NCBI GenBank assembly: GCA_020440825.1
Contig: JAGRNJ010000008.1
Span: 1 to 62,076 of the forward strand
Reading direction: 5' to 3'
From: Leptospiraceae bacterium
GTDB taxonomy: Bacteria > Spirochaetota > Leptospiria > Turneriellales > Turneriellaceae
Length of the DNA stretch: 62,076 nucleotides
Shown here: piece by piece, positions 16,210 to 25,634 of the stretch
Position numbering within the stretch: the stretch's first letter is position 1
How the letters are laid out: each line of letters opens with the position of its first letter
The notes under the pieces: model-generated
Seen by the model: the letters and a program-made list of their open reading frames with translations, nothing else
Database searches by the model: none
What the model was told of the DNA's origin: nothing
Program-made: the position numbers and the translations under genes

Positions 16210-19200
16210 CTACTGCTCAACGCAATACAAAGGTCTTTCACCGACACTGGTACAATCACTTTGTCCAACAAATATATGTCGCTGATCGTCATATCTTGCA
16301 TCGCCTATATAACCGTTCCCGCCACCATTTTGAGTCCAGCCACTACAGTTGATAGCATTCCATCTCCAGCCTGAGTCCATGCCAGTCCAGGTACTACGTG
16401 CACTACCGTGCACAGAGTTTATCAAGCTTCCCGATGAAAAATCAAAAATACCTCTTGAATTGATTGTGTAAATAGGCGTTACGCCATCTGCTTTCACGTA
16501 GGTAATCGATGGCCGCAATACCCAGTCTCTATTTTCAAGAAGTCCACTGGTTTCGCAGTTACTGTTACTACAGGCAATTCGAGTAGATCCATCTGCCAGC
16601 ATTGCCTTGTAAACTCCTGAACCAGGATAACCCGCATCAGTACCACAATTGGCATCAGCACCAGCTATCCCGCCCATATTACCAGTGTAAGTAGCAACAG
16701 TTAAATATAGTTTCTTATTCGGCTGATTGGTTAGTGCGACAATTTCATTGCCTGAAAGCACCCGGTTATAAATCGTCACCTCATCGATTCTGCCATGAAA
16801 ATACGACGAACTTGCATCAATGCCAATGTACAAGTTTGCCGAGTTAATGTTCAAGTTATTTGCCGTACGTGAGTCAACTTTTACTCCGTTTAAGTACAGC
16901 ATATTTACAGTACTACTATGCACAGAACAAATAAACTGCCAAGTCTGGGCCGGGTATTGCCGGTAGGGTGACAGTACTGCATCAAAACTGCCCCAAAAGC
17001 CTGCCGTAAGATTCAAGGTTCCGGTATTGCGCAAGGTCAAGACGTGCCCACCATTCGCGGTATTTGTACCATGATGAACAATGGAGTCATTCCCACTTGC
17101 CGGGTGTTGTTCAGAATAAAACCAGGCACACATCGTTCGGGGGTTGTTGCCTTGAGGTAGAATCGTGGCATTCGTTGTTGTCAATTTATGCTGCCCACCA
17201 TCAAAAGAGACAGAAGCATTGGCCACGCCAAATTTATCGACGCTCCAAGTGTAATCTGAAGAAAGCGGATTCAAATCAGCCTCCCAGCCTGCAACACTGT
17301 TGATATCATGTGAAAAGTCATATCTTGCCACCAGCCCGTTAGGAATCTGGCTGGCTATTGAACGAATCTGAATATCACTTAACGCATTATTGTAGACCCG
17401 CACATCATCGATTGTTCCATCATAATGTTGTGAGGTACCGTATGCACTGCCAATAAAGAAATTTCCACTTCCGGTATCTAAACCCGACAATGTAGCTGTA
17501 GCCATTCTACTGCCATTAATATAAAGTTCGGTTAACTTAAGTGTATTCACACTAACACAAGCATGAGTCCAGGAATTTAATGGAGGTTTATATCCCGAGT
17601 TTATTTCAGTATCAAAAACATCGAGAACCACACTGATTTCTCCTGTTCCTGAGTTATTTCGCAAATACAGGTAAAATTGTTCATTCGTGGCAGCAGTTCC
17701 ATAGCCACCAAGTGCTTTCCAGGCACCCGAAAGCGGGTAAGAATCTGGCTTAAACCAGACACACATGGTACGAGGATGCCCTCCTCTGGGGATACCGGAA
17801 GATGAGCTCGAAGCACTCAAATCCTGACCGGTACCTGAAAAATCATAGGCACCATTTGTATCTGCCTCTTTGCCAACGACCCCATTCGCCCCCCCGTTGT
17901 TCGTGAGAGAAATATTTAAGGGGCCACGGTCACCTAATGATGGTGCACTGCCATCCTCATTAAAGTTCCAATGACTCAAAAGGCCAATGGGCCCTTTGCT
18001 GTACCCCAGACTTACCGAGTTAGAAGCGGCATCATTGGCCAGTTCATGAATTTCACCCTCGTTCAAGACCCGATTATAAATGCGAAGATCGGCCAGGCCT
18101 CCCGTGAACCGATAAAGCAAATCTCTACGCTGGCCAATCCATAGCTCACCTGAACTCGAAGTATTCCAGTTTGTGAGCTTACTCTGACCCATGGCTTTAC
18201 CGTTGATGTACAAAGTAGCAAAGTCCTGGGAATCATACGTGGTGCACAGGTGCGTCCATTTATCAACATCGAGGATAAAGGGTACCGCCAGGTTGCTGCC
18301 CCAGCCATAAACCGTAACGTAGCGCACATTATTAATATTCTGATACACCAATGCAAAGGTCTGGCCGGTGCCATGCACCCCGTATTGAAAAAAGACATCG
18401 TCCTGGTTGGTACCCGGCAGATTACCGGTCTTGGGTTTCACCCAGATACAGGCCGAACGGGGCGAGTTGCCCATTGGTAAGTTGGTGGAGGGATATACAA
18501 TGCGGGAATTGCCATCCCAATAATAAGCAGAATTGTTAGCACCGTAACGATCAGTTTCTGTTAACGTAACTGATCCTGTTACCGTGCCGGTAACACTTGC
18601 TGCATTTTCACCCGAATATTCATTCAAGTTACTTGCCAGTGGCCAGTGACCAACTAAGCCATCATCAACAATTCTCATGATCGCCCCGCCGGTGGTGGCC
18701 ACATAGAGACGGCGGCCATCGCTCACGATTCCGTGTGGGGAAGAAAACGATGCCTGTGCACCGGTCCCGGCGAGATCGGCAGCCGTTCCACTGCCTGCAA
18801 TTGTCTGTACTCTGCCACAATCCCCATTCGGTAACAGTACAATTCGTCTGATTTTATGGCTATTGTACTCAGTGACATACAGGTCTTTTCCGTCGGTGGT
18901 AATTCCCCAGGGGCGGTTGAGTTCAGAACTTAAGCATGCGCCGTCAATAAAGCCATTTGACCCATTGCCGGCAAAAAATGTGCGTCCGCTTAAATCGGGA
19001 TTATACCGTACTATTCTCGGGAAAAGACTGTTCACTAAATACAATGAATTGTTCAAGAAGATAAGTCCCCTGGGACCCTGTGAAGGTTCAGATTGCCAAT
19101 GAGTAAGACTGCCATCCAACAGGCTTATGCGATTGAGCGTCTCTGCTGTCGGTGTAGAATCAACAAAATATAACACCTGATTAACCTGGTCTAAAGCAAG

Positions 19201-21693
19201 CGTCATTGGTGTTTTCGCACCATGTGTATAAACAGTTGTGACTTCATTTGTCGTAAGATCCATTTTGCGGATGGCTTTATTCACATTGTCGGCAATGTAT
19301 AAACTTGAGCCATCTGACACCAAATCCATTGGTGCGTTAAAGCGGGCAGAGGTGCCGGTTGCGTCGATATTTCCGGGTGTGGTTACATCACCGGCCACGG
19401 GATTGTTAAAGTCATTGGTTGAGAAGATTGCATTATCCCGAATAAAATAAATCCCATTGTTGGTGTAAGCCATCCGCGCAAGCTTATTATCATTGTAATC
19501 ATGTAAAATTGTAGCCTTGCCGCGATACAGGTGGTATTTCAAAGGTGATGCCTGGACTGTCTGGTGAGTACCGCCCACCATATAGCCATTCACGCATCGA
19601 ATGGTTACAGTTATATTGCCATTTATGGTTAGCTGCTGCTTGCCAGAGACCGAACAAATTTGCCCATCGGGTTGGCTGGAAATTGAAATAGTAGCAGTCT
19701 GTCCAGAGGTATAAAGCTGGCTGAAGGTATGACTCGAGTTTGAACTGAAAGATTGAGAAGAGCCTCCCAAACTAACATTGAACGTGCCGCTCAAACCCGA
19801 GACACTGGCAGTTACTTGAAATGAATTAAATTTCTGAACATTATTTGCATCAGGATTACCGGCCAGATCAACTGCCTGTACATTATAATGGTAAGTTGTT
19901 GTATTTACATTTCGGCCGGTTAACACACATGTGATTTTTTGAGTGGTTGAATTGGTGGTACAGGTTGTCGCGGTATTTGTCTGCAGTATCGGGGTTTCAG
20001 TTGTATAATCATGTGTGCCCGGGAAGGCCGTCAAAGATTCATAAACTTTGTAAATAATACCACTGTTATCGATTGCTGCCGGCCAGGTGAGTTCAAAATT
20101 TGAGCCGTTGACCGTTAACGTTTCAAGCCCGGCAAAAGTGGGTACACTATTGTCAACATTTATGACAATTGCAGAACCGGCCACCAGGTCGGTTGTCGTC
20201 ACAGTTTCCTGCACACAAATACGGATAGTCTTACTGCCGGCGCCACTAATGTAAGAATCTGTTGCCGAGTCTGTTCCCGTGGCTGCATGAATTGTATGAT
20301 TGAGTGCATTGCCGCCAGTGAGTGTCCCGGTCGGGGTGGCCCAATCACCAGCTACAAGTGATGAGCATGTTGAGCCATCTTTTCGAATTATATATTTCCC
20401 ATTCAGGGAACTGGTAAAATTGATAGTGCTTGAGTTAATCCGCCCTGTGCCTGTATTTTGTGTTATCGTATATGCGCTTATTGAATTGAGGGTGATCTCT
20501 GGTACCCGGCTGTCAATCGTATAGGTTTCGGTTTGCACGGCGGATTGCTGGTTTCCGGCCAGGTCAACCGCCAGCCACTTGAGGGTCGTCGTAGTCGGGT
20601 CAACCGTGTATGGGGTTGTCCAGGGGCCCGTGTATTCAAGGCCATTGGTAATTGTCGTGCCTGTAACGGTCGGGGTTGAGCCATCCACCGTATAGACAAT
20701 CTTGCTGCAATTGGTGTCACTGCATTGCAGGGTGACCGTCTTTTGCGATTTGTAAATGCCCCCCGCCAGAGAGTTGGTAGCAATAAAGCTTGTCGGGTCG
20801 GTTAAATCTTTGGTGAGTGTAATTAGAGCGAACCCCTCTTTGTTATTATCTTCGTTTCGCACACATATACGAAATTCATAAGAGGTCTCTGCTGGTAAAT
20901 CGGCAAGCGCAATCGTCGTTGTAATTTCTACATTTAGATCTAAATTTGTTCCAGACACATTGGTCGAGTTCGATAGAACTGAGCTATCCGCTGCTCTATT
21001 TCCATAATTACATGTCGTATCCCTGGTTACCCACCATTCATTGCCATTAGCTGAAGAAATTTCTTCTTCGTAATCATGCTGCCATTTAATGACAGCCGAT
21101 TGCCCGGTAGTAAGATAGTAGCTGCTGACAGAATTGAGGCTGATCGCAACATTGGTACTGCCAATAATATTAATCGGATGCAAAGCATCATTATTAAGAG
21201 ACTTGCCTGTGTAATCAACCGCAGTTGATGTAATGGTAATCGCCCCATTGCGTACCCCGTTCTGGTCAGACGTAAAGTATCGCCACTGGTTGCCGCTCAA
21301 ATTCTGAGCAGAGGCAAACGATAGCTGGGTGTCTCCCACCCCGGATGTAAAACTGATAGCGTCGAGGTCATCCGCATTGCGTAGTTTCTCTGAGTAGGTA
21401 ATATCTACCGCATACAGGGTACTGACCGTAGTGCCGACTGCAAGCCCTTCAAGAGCACTGGTCTGATGAATCTTGACATCGGTTATGGAAGGCGCGGTCA
21501 CATCGCGCACAAAGCAGGTCGAAGCCGGGTTAAGACAGTTATTGTCTTGTGAGGGTTTTAACAGACTGCAAGAGGCGATAGACAGTGCCAAACCCACAAT
21601 TGTCAGACCGATAAACGTAGTTTTTTTGCGGTTAAAAATGTTGCAAAAATTATAAAAATTATCTGTGTATGTGTCTGTATAACCGGTGAACAA
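16210..21693 (-). CDS. Giant modular lipoprotein: Ig-like, NHL, three LamG and a DUF1554-like domain
   Basis: 1827 residues. A signal peptide with a long n-region ends in the lipobox SIASC (Cys 42), so the protein should be lipidated. Domains in order: Ig/FN3-like modules (about 60-700), including a chitobiase-C-terminal-like module (GGIYKSQKTVTLQC...IVYTVDGSTP, 311-341); an NHL/beta-propeller region (about 720-1010; LVSDGSSLYIADNVNKAIRKM, GITTDGKDLYVTEYNSHKIRRI); three LamG/concanavalin-like modules (about 1012-1210, 1238-1437, 1453-1645), each with LYxNG and a closing hydrophobic-x-IYNxxL; and a C-terminal DUF1554-like module (about 1660-1827) with paired cysteines, as in Leptospira surface proteins. 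The start is TTG with AGAGGA 7 bases upstream. Probably an adhesin or carbohydrate-binding surface protein. Confidence 0.9.
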   Translation of the reverse strand: MFTGYTDTYTDNFYNFCNIFNRKKTTFIGLTIVGLALSIASCSLLKPSQDNNCLNPASTCFVRDVTAPSITDVKIHQTSALEGLAVGTTVSTLYAVDITYSEKLRNADDLDAISFTSGVGDTQLSFASAQNLSGNQWRYFTSDQNGVRNGAITITSTAVDYTGKSLNNDALHPINIIGSTNVAISLNSVSSYYLTTGQSAVIKWQHDYEEEISSANGNEWWVTRDTTCNYGNRAADSSVLSNSTNVSGTNLDLNVEITTTIALADLPAETSYEFRICVRNEDNNKEGFALITLTKDLTDPTSFIATNSLAGGIYKSQKTVTLQCSDTNCSKIVYTVDGSTPTVTGTTITNGLEYTGPWTTPYTVDPTTTTLKWLAVDLAGNQQSAVQTETYTIDSRVPEITLNSISAYTITQNTGTGRINSSTINFTSSLNGKYIIRKDGSTCSSLVAGDWATPTGTLTGGNALNHTIHAATGTDSATDSYISGAGSKTIRICVQETVTTTDLVAGSAIVINVDNSVPTFAGLETLTVNGSNFELTWPAAIDNSGIIYKVYESLTAFPGTHDYTTETPILQTNTATTCTTNSTTQKITCVLTGRNVNTTTYHYNVQAVDLAGNPDANNVQKFNSFQVTASVSGLSGTFNVSLGGSSQSFSSNSSHTFSQLYTSGQTATISISSQPDGQICSVSGKQQLTINGNITVTIRCVNGYMVGGTHQTVQASPLKYHLYRGKATILHDYNDNKLARMAYTNNGIYFIRDNAIFSTNDFNNPVAGDVTTPGNIDATGTSARFNAPMDLVSDGSSLYIADNVNKAIRKMDLTTNEVTTVYTHGAKTPMTLALDQVNQVLYFVDSTPTAETLNRISLLDGSLTHWQSEPSQGPRGLIFLNNSLYLVNSLFPRIVRYNPDLSGRTFFAGNGSNGFIDGACLSSELNRPWGITTDGKDLYVTEYNSHKIRRIVLLPNGDCGRVQTIAGSGTAADLAGTGAQASFSSPHGIVSDGRRLYVATTGGAIMRIVDDGLVGHWPLASNLNEYSGENAASVTGTVTGSVTLTETDRYGANNSAYYWDGNSRIVYPSTNLPMGNSPRSACIWVKPKTGNLPGTNQDDVFFQYGVHGTGQTFALVYQNINNVRYVTVYGWGSNLAVPFILDVDKWTHLCTTYDSQDFATLYINGKAMGQSKLTNWNTSSSGELWIGQRRDLLYRFTGGLADLRIYNRVLNEGEIHELANDAASNSVSLGYSKGPIGLLSHWNFNEDGSAPSLGDRGPLNISLTNNGGANGVVGKEADTNGAYDFSGTGQDLSASSSSSGIPRGGHPRTMCVWFKPDSYPLSGAWKALGGYGTAATNEQFYLYLRNNSGTGEISVVLDVFDTEINSGYKPPLNSWTHACVSVNTLKLTELYINGSRMATATLSGLDTGSGNFFIGSAYGTSQHYDGTIDDVRVYNNALSDIQIRSIASQIPNGLVARYDFSHDINSVAGWEADLNPLSSDYTWSVDKFGVANASVSFDGGQHKLTTTNATILPQGNNPRTMCAWFYSEQHPASGNDSIVHHGTNTANGGHVLTLRNTGTLNLTAGFWGSFDAVLSPYRQYPAQTWQFICSVHSSTVNMLYLNGVKVDSRTANNLNINSANLYIGIDASSSYFHGRIDEVTIYNRVLSGNEIVALTNQPNKKLYLTVATYTGNMGGIAGADANCGTDAGYPGSGVYKAMLADGSTRIACSNSNCETSGLLENRDWVLRPSITYVKADGVTPIYTINSRGIFDFSSGSLINSVHGSARSTWTGMDSGWRWNAINCSGWTQNGGGNGYIGDARYDDQRHIFVGQSDCTSVGERPLYCVEQ

Positions 21694-21779
21694 TTTCCCG
21701 TCCTCTTTGGCAGTTTTTCTGCCATTTCATGACAATTTAATCACATAAAGCAGTAAGTAAAGGGAAAAATCTTTAGCTA

Positions 21780-21817
21780 ACCTCTGAAAAAGTCCCTCCA
21801 TGCACTTTTTCAGAGGT
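21780..21817. other. Long perfect hairpin in the 304-bp gap before the toxin-antitoxin genes
   Basis: ACCTCTGAAAAAGT and its exact reverse complement (14-bp arms) around a 10-base loop. No gene ends nearby on either strand: the lipoprotein gene starts at 21693 going left, and the antitoxin gene starts at 21998 going right. It could be a terminator of a lost gene, a remnant of a mobile element or a structured leader. The rest of the gap (21694-21997) holds the lipoprotein promoter region and the first 88-bp repeat copy. Confidence 0.6.
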
Positions 21818-21828
21818 AATTCCGCGCT

Positions 21829-21916
21829 AAACCCGCGGTGATGTATTTGTGTTTAAGGCAGATACCCTTCAGCTCCCGTTTGATTTTTCCCGAATTTGGG
21901 ATTGAAAATATGCGAA
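21829..21916. repeat. 88-bp direct repeat, left copy
   Basis: It begins AAACCCGCGGTGATGTATTT and ends ATATGCGAA. It matches 22594-22681 without gaps, and I count 7 mismatches in 88 positions, five of them in one 10-base stretch. The copies flank the DUF433/DUF5615-like toxin-antitoxin pair in the same orientation. Confidence 0.9.
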
Positions 21917-21997
21917 TTCTGAGGCCCACAATTATTTCCCTGTCGTCTTTTTTGAAATTGATAAAACTGTTGACTATTCACAGTTGGTATAATACTA

Positions 21998-22240
21998 ATG
22001 GCAATGCAAGAATTACTTTCAAGAATTACCCGTAATTCAGATGTCTGTTTTGGTAAACCTGTCATTCGCAATATGCGATATCCAGTAGAAATGATTCTCG
22101 AACTGCTTTCCGGTGAAATGTCAGCCGAAAATATTTTGACTGACTATCCCGATCTTGAGGCTGATGATATAAAAGCTTGTATGGCATACGCTTCAGAAAT
22201 GGTAAAAGTTAAGAGCATTCATAAAATACCGGCTGCGTGA
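21998..22240 (+). CDS. DUF433-family antitoxin
   Basis: 80 residues with the DUF433 helix-turn-helix pattern: ITRNSDVCFGKPVIRNMRYPVEMILELLSGEMSAENILTDYPDLEADDIKACMAYA. DUF433 proteins are the usual partners of DUF5615 PIN-like proteins in type II toxin-antitoxin modules. The stop overlaps the start of the toxin gene (GTGA). The start could be ATG 21998 or the ATG two codons later. Confidence 0.88.
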   Translation: MAMQELLSRITRNSDVCFGKPVIRNMRYPVEMILELLSGEMSAENILTDYPDLEADDIKACMAYASEMVKVKSIHKIPAA

Positions 22241-22593
22241 ATAAGTATATTATTGATGCAAATTTACCCAAAAACCTGACGATATGGTTATCGCGCAGGG
22301 GTTTTGATAGCTTGCATACTATAGACTTGCCCATGCAGAATCGAACCCCTGACAACGATATCATTGATTTGTCCCTTGAAGAAAAACGAATTGTCATAAC
22401 AAAAGATGTCGATTTCGTGGAACGTTTTTTGGTTAAGAGAGTACCCTATAAACTACTACAGATCACTACCGGCAACCTATCCAATATAAAATTAATAGCT
22501 TTATTTGAAAAAGCATTTCCAATAATTGATGCGGAGTTTTCGAAAAACTTTTTTATTGAGCTTTCATTAAATGAAATAACAATACATACTTAA
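22237..22593 (+). CDS. DUF5615 PIN-like toxin
   Basis: 118 residues with acidic residues placed as in DUF5615/Mut7-C PIN-like nucleases: IIDANLPKNLTIWLSRRGFDSLHT near the start, TPDNDIIDLSLEEKRIVITKDVDFVERF in the middle. The Asp residues in IIDANLP, DNDIID and TKDVDF would form the metal site. It starts with GTG overlapping the antitoxin stop. By analogy it is an RNase-type toxin; the target is unknown. The pair is bounded on both sides by 88-bp direct repeats. Confidence 0.88.
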   Translation: MNKYIIDANLPKNLTIWLSRRGFDSLHTIDLPMQNRTPDNDIIDLSLEEKRIVITKDVDFVERFLVKRVPYKLLQITTGNLSNIKLIALFEKAFPIIDAEFSKNFFIELSLNEITIHT

Positions 22594-22681
22594 AAACCCG
22601 CGGTGATGTATTTGTGTTTAAGGCGGATACCCTGTACCTTCTGTTTGATTTTTCCCGGATTTGGGATTGAAAATATGCGAA
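22594..22681. repeat. 88-bp direct repeat, right copy
   Basis: Right partner of 21829-21916. It starts right after the toxin gene stop and ends 98 bases before the lipoprotein ATG at 22780, so it may supply part of that gene's promoter region. Confidence 0.9.
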
Positions 22682-22736
22682 AATTTATTTGCTAAAATGA
22701 ATAACATGTATAAATTGTCTCTACTATGAGACAATA

Positions 22737-22746
22737 CCCCCCCCCC
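22737..22746 (+). repeat. C10 homopolymer in the leader of the SBBP-type lipoprotein gene
   Basis: Ten consecutive C residues, 33 bases before the ATG at 22780. They lie between a possible upstream in-frame ATG (22726) and the lipoprotein start. Runs of this length are prone to slippage. Confidence 0.85.
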
Positions 22747-22779
22747 GAAATTTATGCCAAGACCTTTGGTCATACCAAG

Positions 22780-24261
22780 ATGAAATTATCTGTTTTTGTG
22801 TGCTTGACAACACTTGTGGTGATGATTCTGGCTTGTGCGAATGACGAAACCTCTACTGCATCTACGAGTTCATCTCAAATTACAGGGTGGGCTCGATCTA
22901 CTGTATCAGGAAGTGCAAAATCCCAATTCAATTCTGTCGCTGTAGATAGTAATGGCAATATCTATGCTGCGGGCATACAGACTGGAACCAGTGCGTATTC
23001 TTATGCGGCAGGCGTTTCGGCCAGTTGTGGACACACAGGTGAAAACTCCTTACTTGTAAAATATAACTCGGGCGGTAGCGCCCAATGGGCGAAGTGTGTA
23101 ACCGGCGGTGGTGGTGATTCCCAATTTAAGAGTGTGGCTACCGATAGCGCTGGCAATATCTATGCAGTGGGCTTGCAAACAGGCAATTCTGCATTCAATT
23201 ATGGAAACTCAATCACTCTGTCTGGGGGTAGTGCTGATAATGCTGTGCTGGTTAAATTCAATACCAACGGAGATGCCCAGTTTGCCCGCCGTGCAAATGG
23301 TGCAAACAATGCCTCACAATTTGATGGCATTGTCATTGATTCTTCTGATAATATATTTGTAGCAGGCAACCAGACAGGCAATGGCAGTTTCGACTACGGT
23401 AATTCCCAGACAGCCAGCGGCAGTGCTTCGGGCAATTCAAATCCGGTTTTGGTGAAATATAATTCGTCAGGGGACGCTCAGTGGGTTAAAACCCGGGAAT
23501 CTGGAAATAGTCAGGCGACTTTTGTTGATGTAGTTTCTGATAGCAGTGGCAATCTATATGTCGTTGGCCAGCAGAATGCTACTGTTTCTGGTGGCTATGG
23601 TAATTCTGTAACGACGACAGGCAGCGCACCGGTTAATTTACTGTTAGTCAAATATAATTCTGCGGGTACGGCACAATGGGCCCGCTCTTCGACTGCAGGA
23701 ACAGATAACAGTTTTTTTGTTACCGTTGCTGTAGACAGTACTGGGGATGTTTATGTATCGGGCCTGCAATTAGGCACCGGTACTATGACCTACGCCAGTG
23801 GAATCACCACCACCGCTTTGTCAAATGATGGTACATCGGTTTTATTAAAATATAATTCTGTCGGTACAGCTCAATGGGCTCGCACTCCCTCTACTGGTAG
23901 TGCGGCCTCTGCTTTTGGTTCCCTGGCGGTTACTTCGAATAACCTTATCGGCGTAGTAGGCAATCAGACAGGCACAACCGCCTATAATTATGGCGATGGC
24001 TTTTCTTTAAGTGCAGTAAACTCTGGCACAAATGCCGTCTACCTGCAGTACAATGTTTCAGGAACAGTTCAATTAGCCCGCACTGTTGCTGTAGCGAGCG
24101 GGGCGACCTCATTTTCGTCGTTAGTTTTCAATAGCAGCAATCATGCCTTAATCGGCGGTACCCAGACAGGGAATGCTTCTGTCACTTGGGCAGGTGAAAT
24201 AAAATCGACAGGCAGTGCCAGCGGCGTCGAAAATGCGGCTTTGTTAAGGTTTGAAAATTGA
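22780..24261 (+). CDS. SBBP beta-propeller-repeat lipoprotein
   Basis: About 493 residues. The signal peptide ends in the lipobox MILAC (Cys about 18), so it is a predicted lipoprotein. The rest is seven repeats of about 65-70 residues built on VAVDSNGNIYAAGIQTG...LLVKYNSGGSAQWA, the SBBP (seven-bladed beta-propeller) pattern seen in large numbers in Leptospira and Deltaproteobacteria. The reading frame is open upstream to ATG 22726, but only the ATG at 22780 puts a normal signal peptide at the N-terminus. Binding partner unknown; probably on the cell surface or facing the periplasm. Confidence 0.85.
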   Translation: MKLSVFVCLTTLVVMILACANDETSTASTSSSQITGWARSTVSGSAKSQFNSVAVDSNGNIYAAGIQTGTSAYSYAAGVSASCGHTGENSLLVKYNSGGSAQWAKCVTGGGGDSQFKSVATDSAGNIYAVGLQTGNSAFNYGNSITLSGGSADNAVLVKFNTNGDAQFARRANGANNASQFDGIVIDSSDNIFVAGNQTGNGSFDYGNSQTASGSASGNSNPVLVKYNSSGDAQWVKTRESGNSQATFVDVVSDSSGNLYVVGQQNATVSGGYGNSVTTTGSAPVNLLLVKYNSAGTAQWARSSTAGTDNSFFVTVAVDSTGDVYVSGLQLGTGTMTYASGITTTALSNDGTSVLLKYNSVGTAQWARTPSTGSAASAFGSLAVTSNNLIGVVGNQTGTTAYNYGDGFSLSAVNSGTNAVYLQYNVSGTVQLARTVAVASGATSFSSLVFNSSNHALIGGTQTGNASVTWAGEIKSTGSASGVENAALLRFEN

Positions 24262-24305
24262 GGGTCGTATTGCTTTTTTGTTTTAATTCAGTCTAGTCTA
24301 ATAAA

Positions 24306-24863
24306 ATGAAATTCAGTTATCTGAAAATACCAACTGTTTTTTTGATCAATCTTTCTGTCTTTGGTCTCTATTCTCAAAAACAGGCTCCCGATCATGAATC
24401 GAGTCGAAAACAGTATCTCTCTGATCAGTTTAAATCATCCATTGAATCTCAGGATTATAGCAAAACCAAGACCAGTATTGATTTTAAAAATTACTTTTGT
24501 CAAAAGATTCGAACTGAATATAATATAATGACCGAGCAGTGTATTGATAAGAATAAGTTCGTTAGATACATCAAGTACTTTGAGAAAGATACTGTTGAAG
24601 AACATTTTTATTTTTATCATAGCAGTGGCAGATTTGTACAAAGGCTGGCTTTTGACGGAAAGCATCGTATCATGCTGGTTGTGAGCAAAAAATATTTTGA
24701 AAAATATACTGAGGTTATTCAGATTTTTTCTGCTACGATTTTGTCGAGAAAACAGAGTGGTAGTATATCGATTTCATATAAGCATAATACAGGTGAAACA
24801 TTCTATCATGAAGAACTTGTTTTCGATAAAAGAAAATCTTATAAGTTATGGCAATTTGAATAA
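24306..24863 (+). CDS. Exported protein of unknown family
   Basis: 185 residues with a signal peptide (MKFSYLKIPTVFLINLSVFGLYSQ). The mature part is charged and rich in Lys, Tyr and Phe, with two cysteines (NYFCQKIR and EQCIDKNK). No family recognised. It precedes a barrel-like gene by 2 bases and is probably co-transcribed with it. Confidence 0.55.
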   Translation: MKFSYLKIPTVFLINLSVFGLYSQKQAPDHESSRKQYLSDQFKSSIESQDYSKTKTSIDFKNYFCQKIRTEYNIMTEQCIDKNKFVRYIKYFEKDTVEEHFYFYHSSGRFVQRLAFDGKHRIMLVVSKKYFEKYTEVIQIFSATILSRKQSGSISISYKHNTGETFYHEELVFDKRKSYKLWQFE

Positions 24864-24865
24864 TC

Positions 24866-25585
24866 ATGAAAAAAACAATCATACTTACTGTCGGCTTAAT
24901 ATTCGCGCCACTGATTTTTTCAGCACAGAAAAACAAACTTTCCATTGAAGCAACTTATGCCCGAATTTTTGCAGATAACTCTAGGGACGATCAAGTTATT
25001 TATTTCGGTTCTCAAGGTACTGAGTATGGTAGTGCATATTCAGCTCTAACCGGTTATCATTTTATGCAGGGTTTTACAGCAATTGCAGGATACTCTTTTA
25101 ACCGGTATGATGACCTTTCAGAAAATACAAGCTCAATAACAAAAAATTTACGAAAGCTAACATACCATCTGATTCAAACAGGTATCAGAAAAGATTTTGA
25201 ATTTAATTTAGATTTAGCAATTCGTTTTTCAGCATTGTTTTTATATATGCCACCCCTGGAATATCGCTATGCCACAATCGATCGGAAATCAAGTTCGGCT
25301 ATCAGTGAGACGGTTGAGTCTTACAATGAAACCATTGGGTTTAAGTTGGTGGCTGACCTGAAGTACTCTTTTTCAGAAAATCTGTATTTAACAGTTGGGG
25401 TATCGTTAGTACAGCTGGTCACTAATAATGAAAATCTGGAGATTAAAACAACTTTTGCCGGTAATACAACAACGAAACCTGTTATTGATCGGAATAATTT
25501 AACGATCGCCACGTCACCTTATCGATCACTTGATCTTTCAGACCTGAGAATCGAAGCAGGGATGGGCTATGAATTTGAGATTTAA
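24866..25585 (+). CDS. Probable outer-membrane beta-barrel protein
   Basis: 239 residues with a signal peptide (MKKTIILTVGLIFAPLIFSAQ). The mature sequence has alternating amphipathic strands (LTGYHFMQGFTAIAGYSFNRYDD, LYLTVGVSLVQLV) and ends with LRIEAGMGYEFEI, as expected of a small barrel. No family recognised. Its last codons overlap the longest reading of the next gene. Confidence 0.6.
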   Translation: MKKTIILTVGLIFAPLIFSAQKNKLSIEATYARIFADNSRDDQVIYFGSQGTEYGSAYSALTGYHFMQGFTAIAGYSFNRYDDLSENTSSITKNLRKLTYHLIQTGIRKDFEFNLDLAIRFSALFLYMPPLEYRYATIDRKSSSAISETVESYNETIGFKLVADLKYSFSENLYLTVGVSLVQLVTNNENLEIKTTFAGNTTTKPVIDRNNLTIATSPYRSLDLSDLRIEAGMGYEFEI

Positions 25586-25634
25586 ACTAATCAAAGGAAA
25601 ATGTAGTATATCATATAAAAATTGTAAGGCAATG

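Noticed and set aside
21829-22681. Integron cassette with attC sites
   Set aside because: The 88-bp repeats lack the GTTRRRY/RYYYAAC cores and the long imperfect palindrome of attC, and no integrase is in view.
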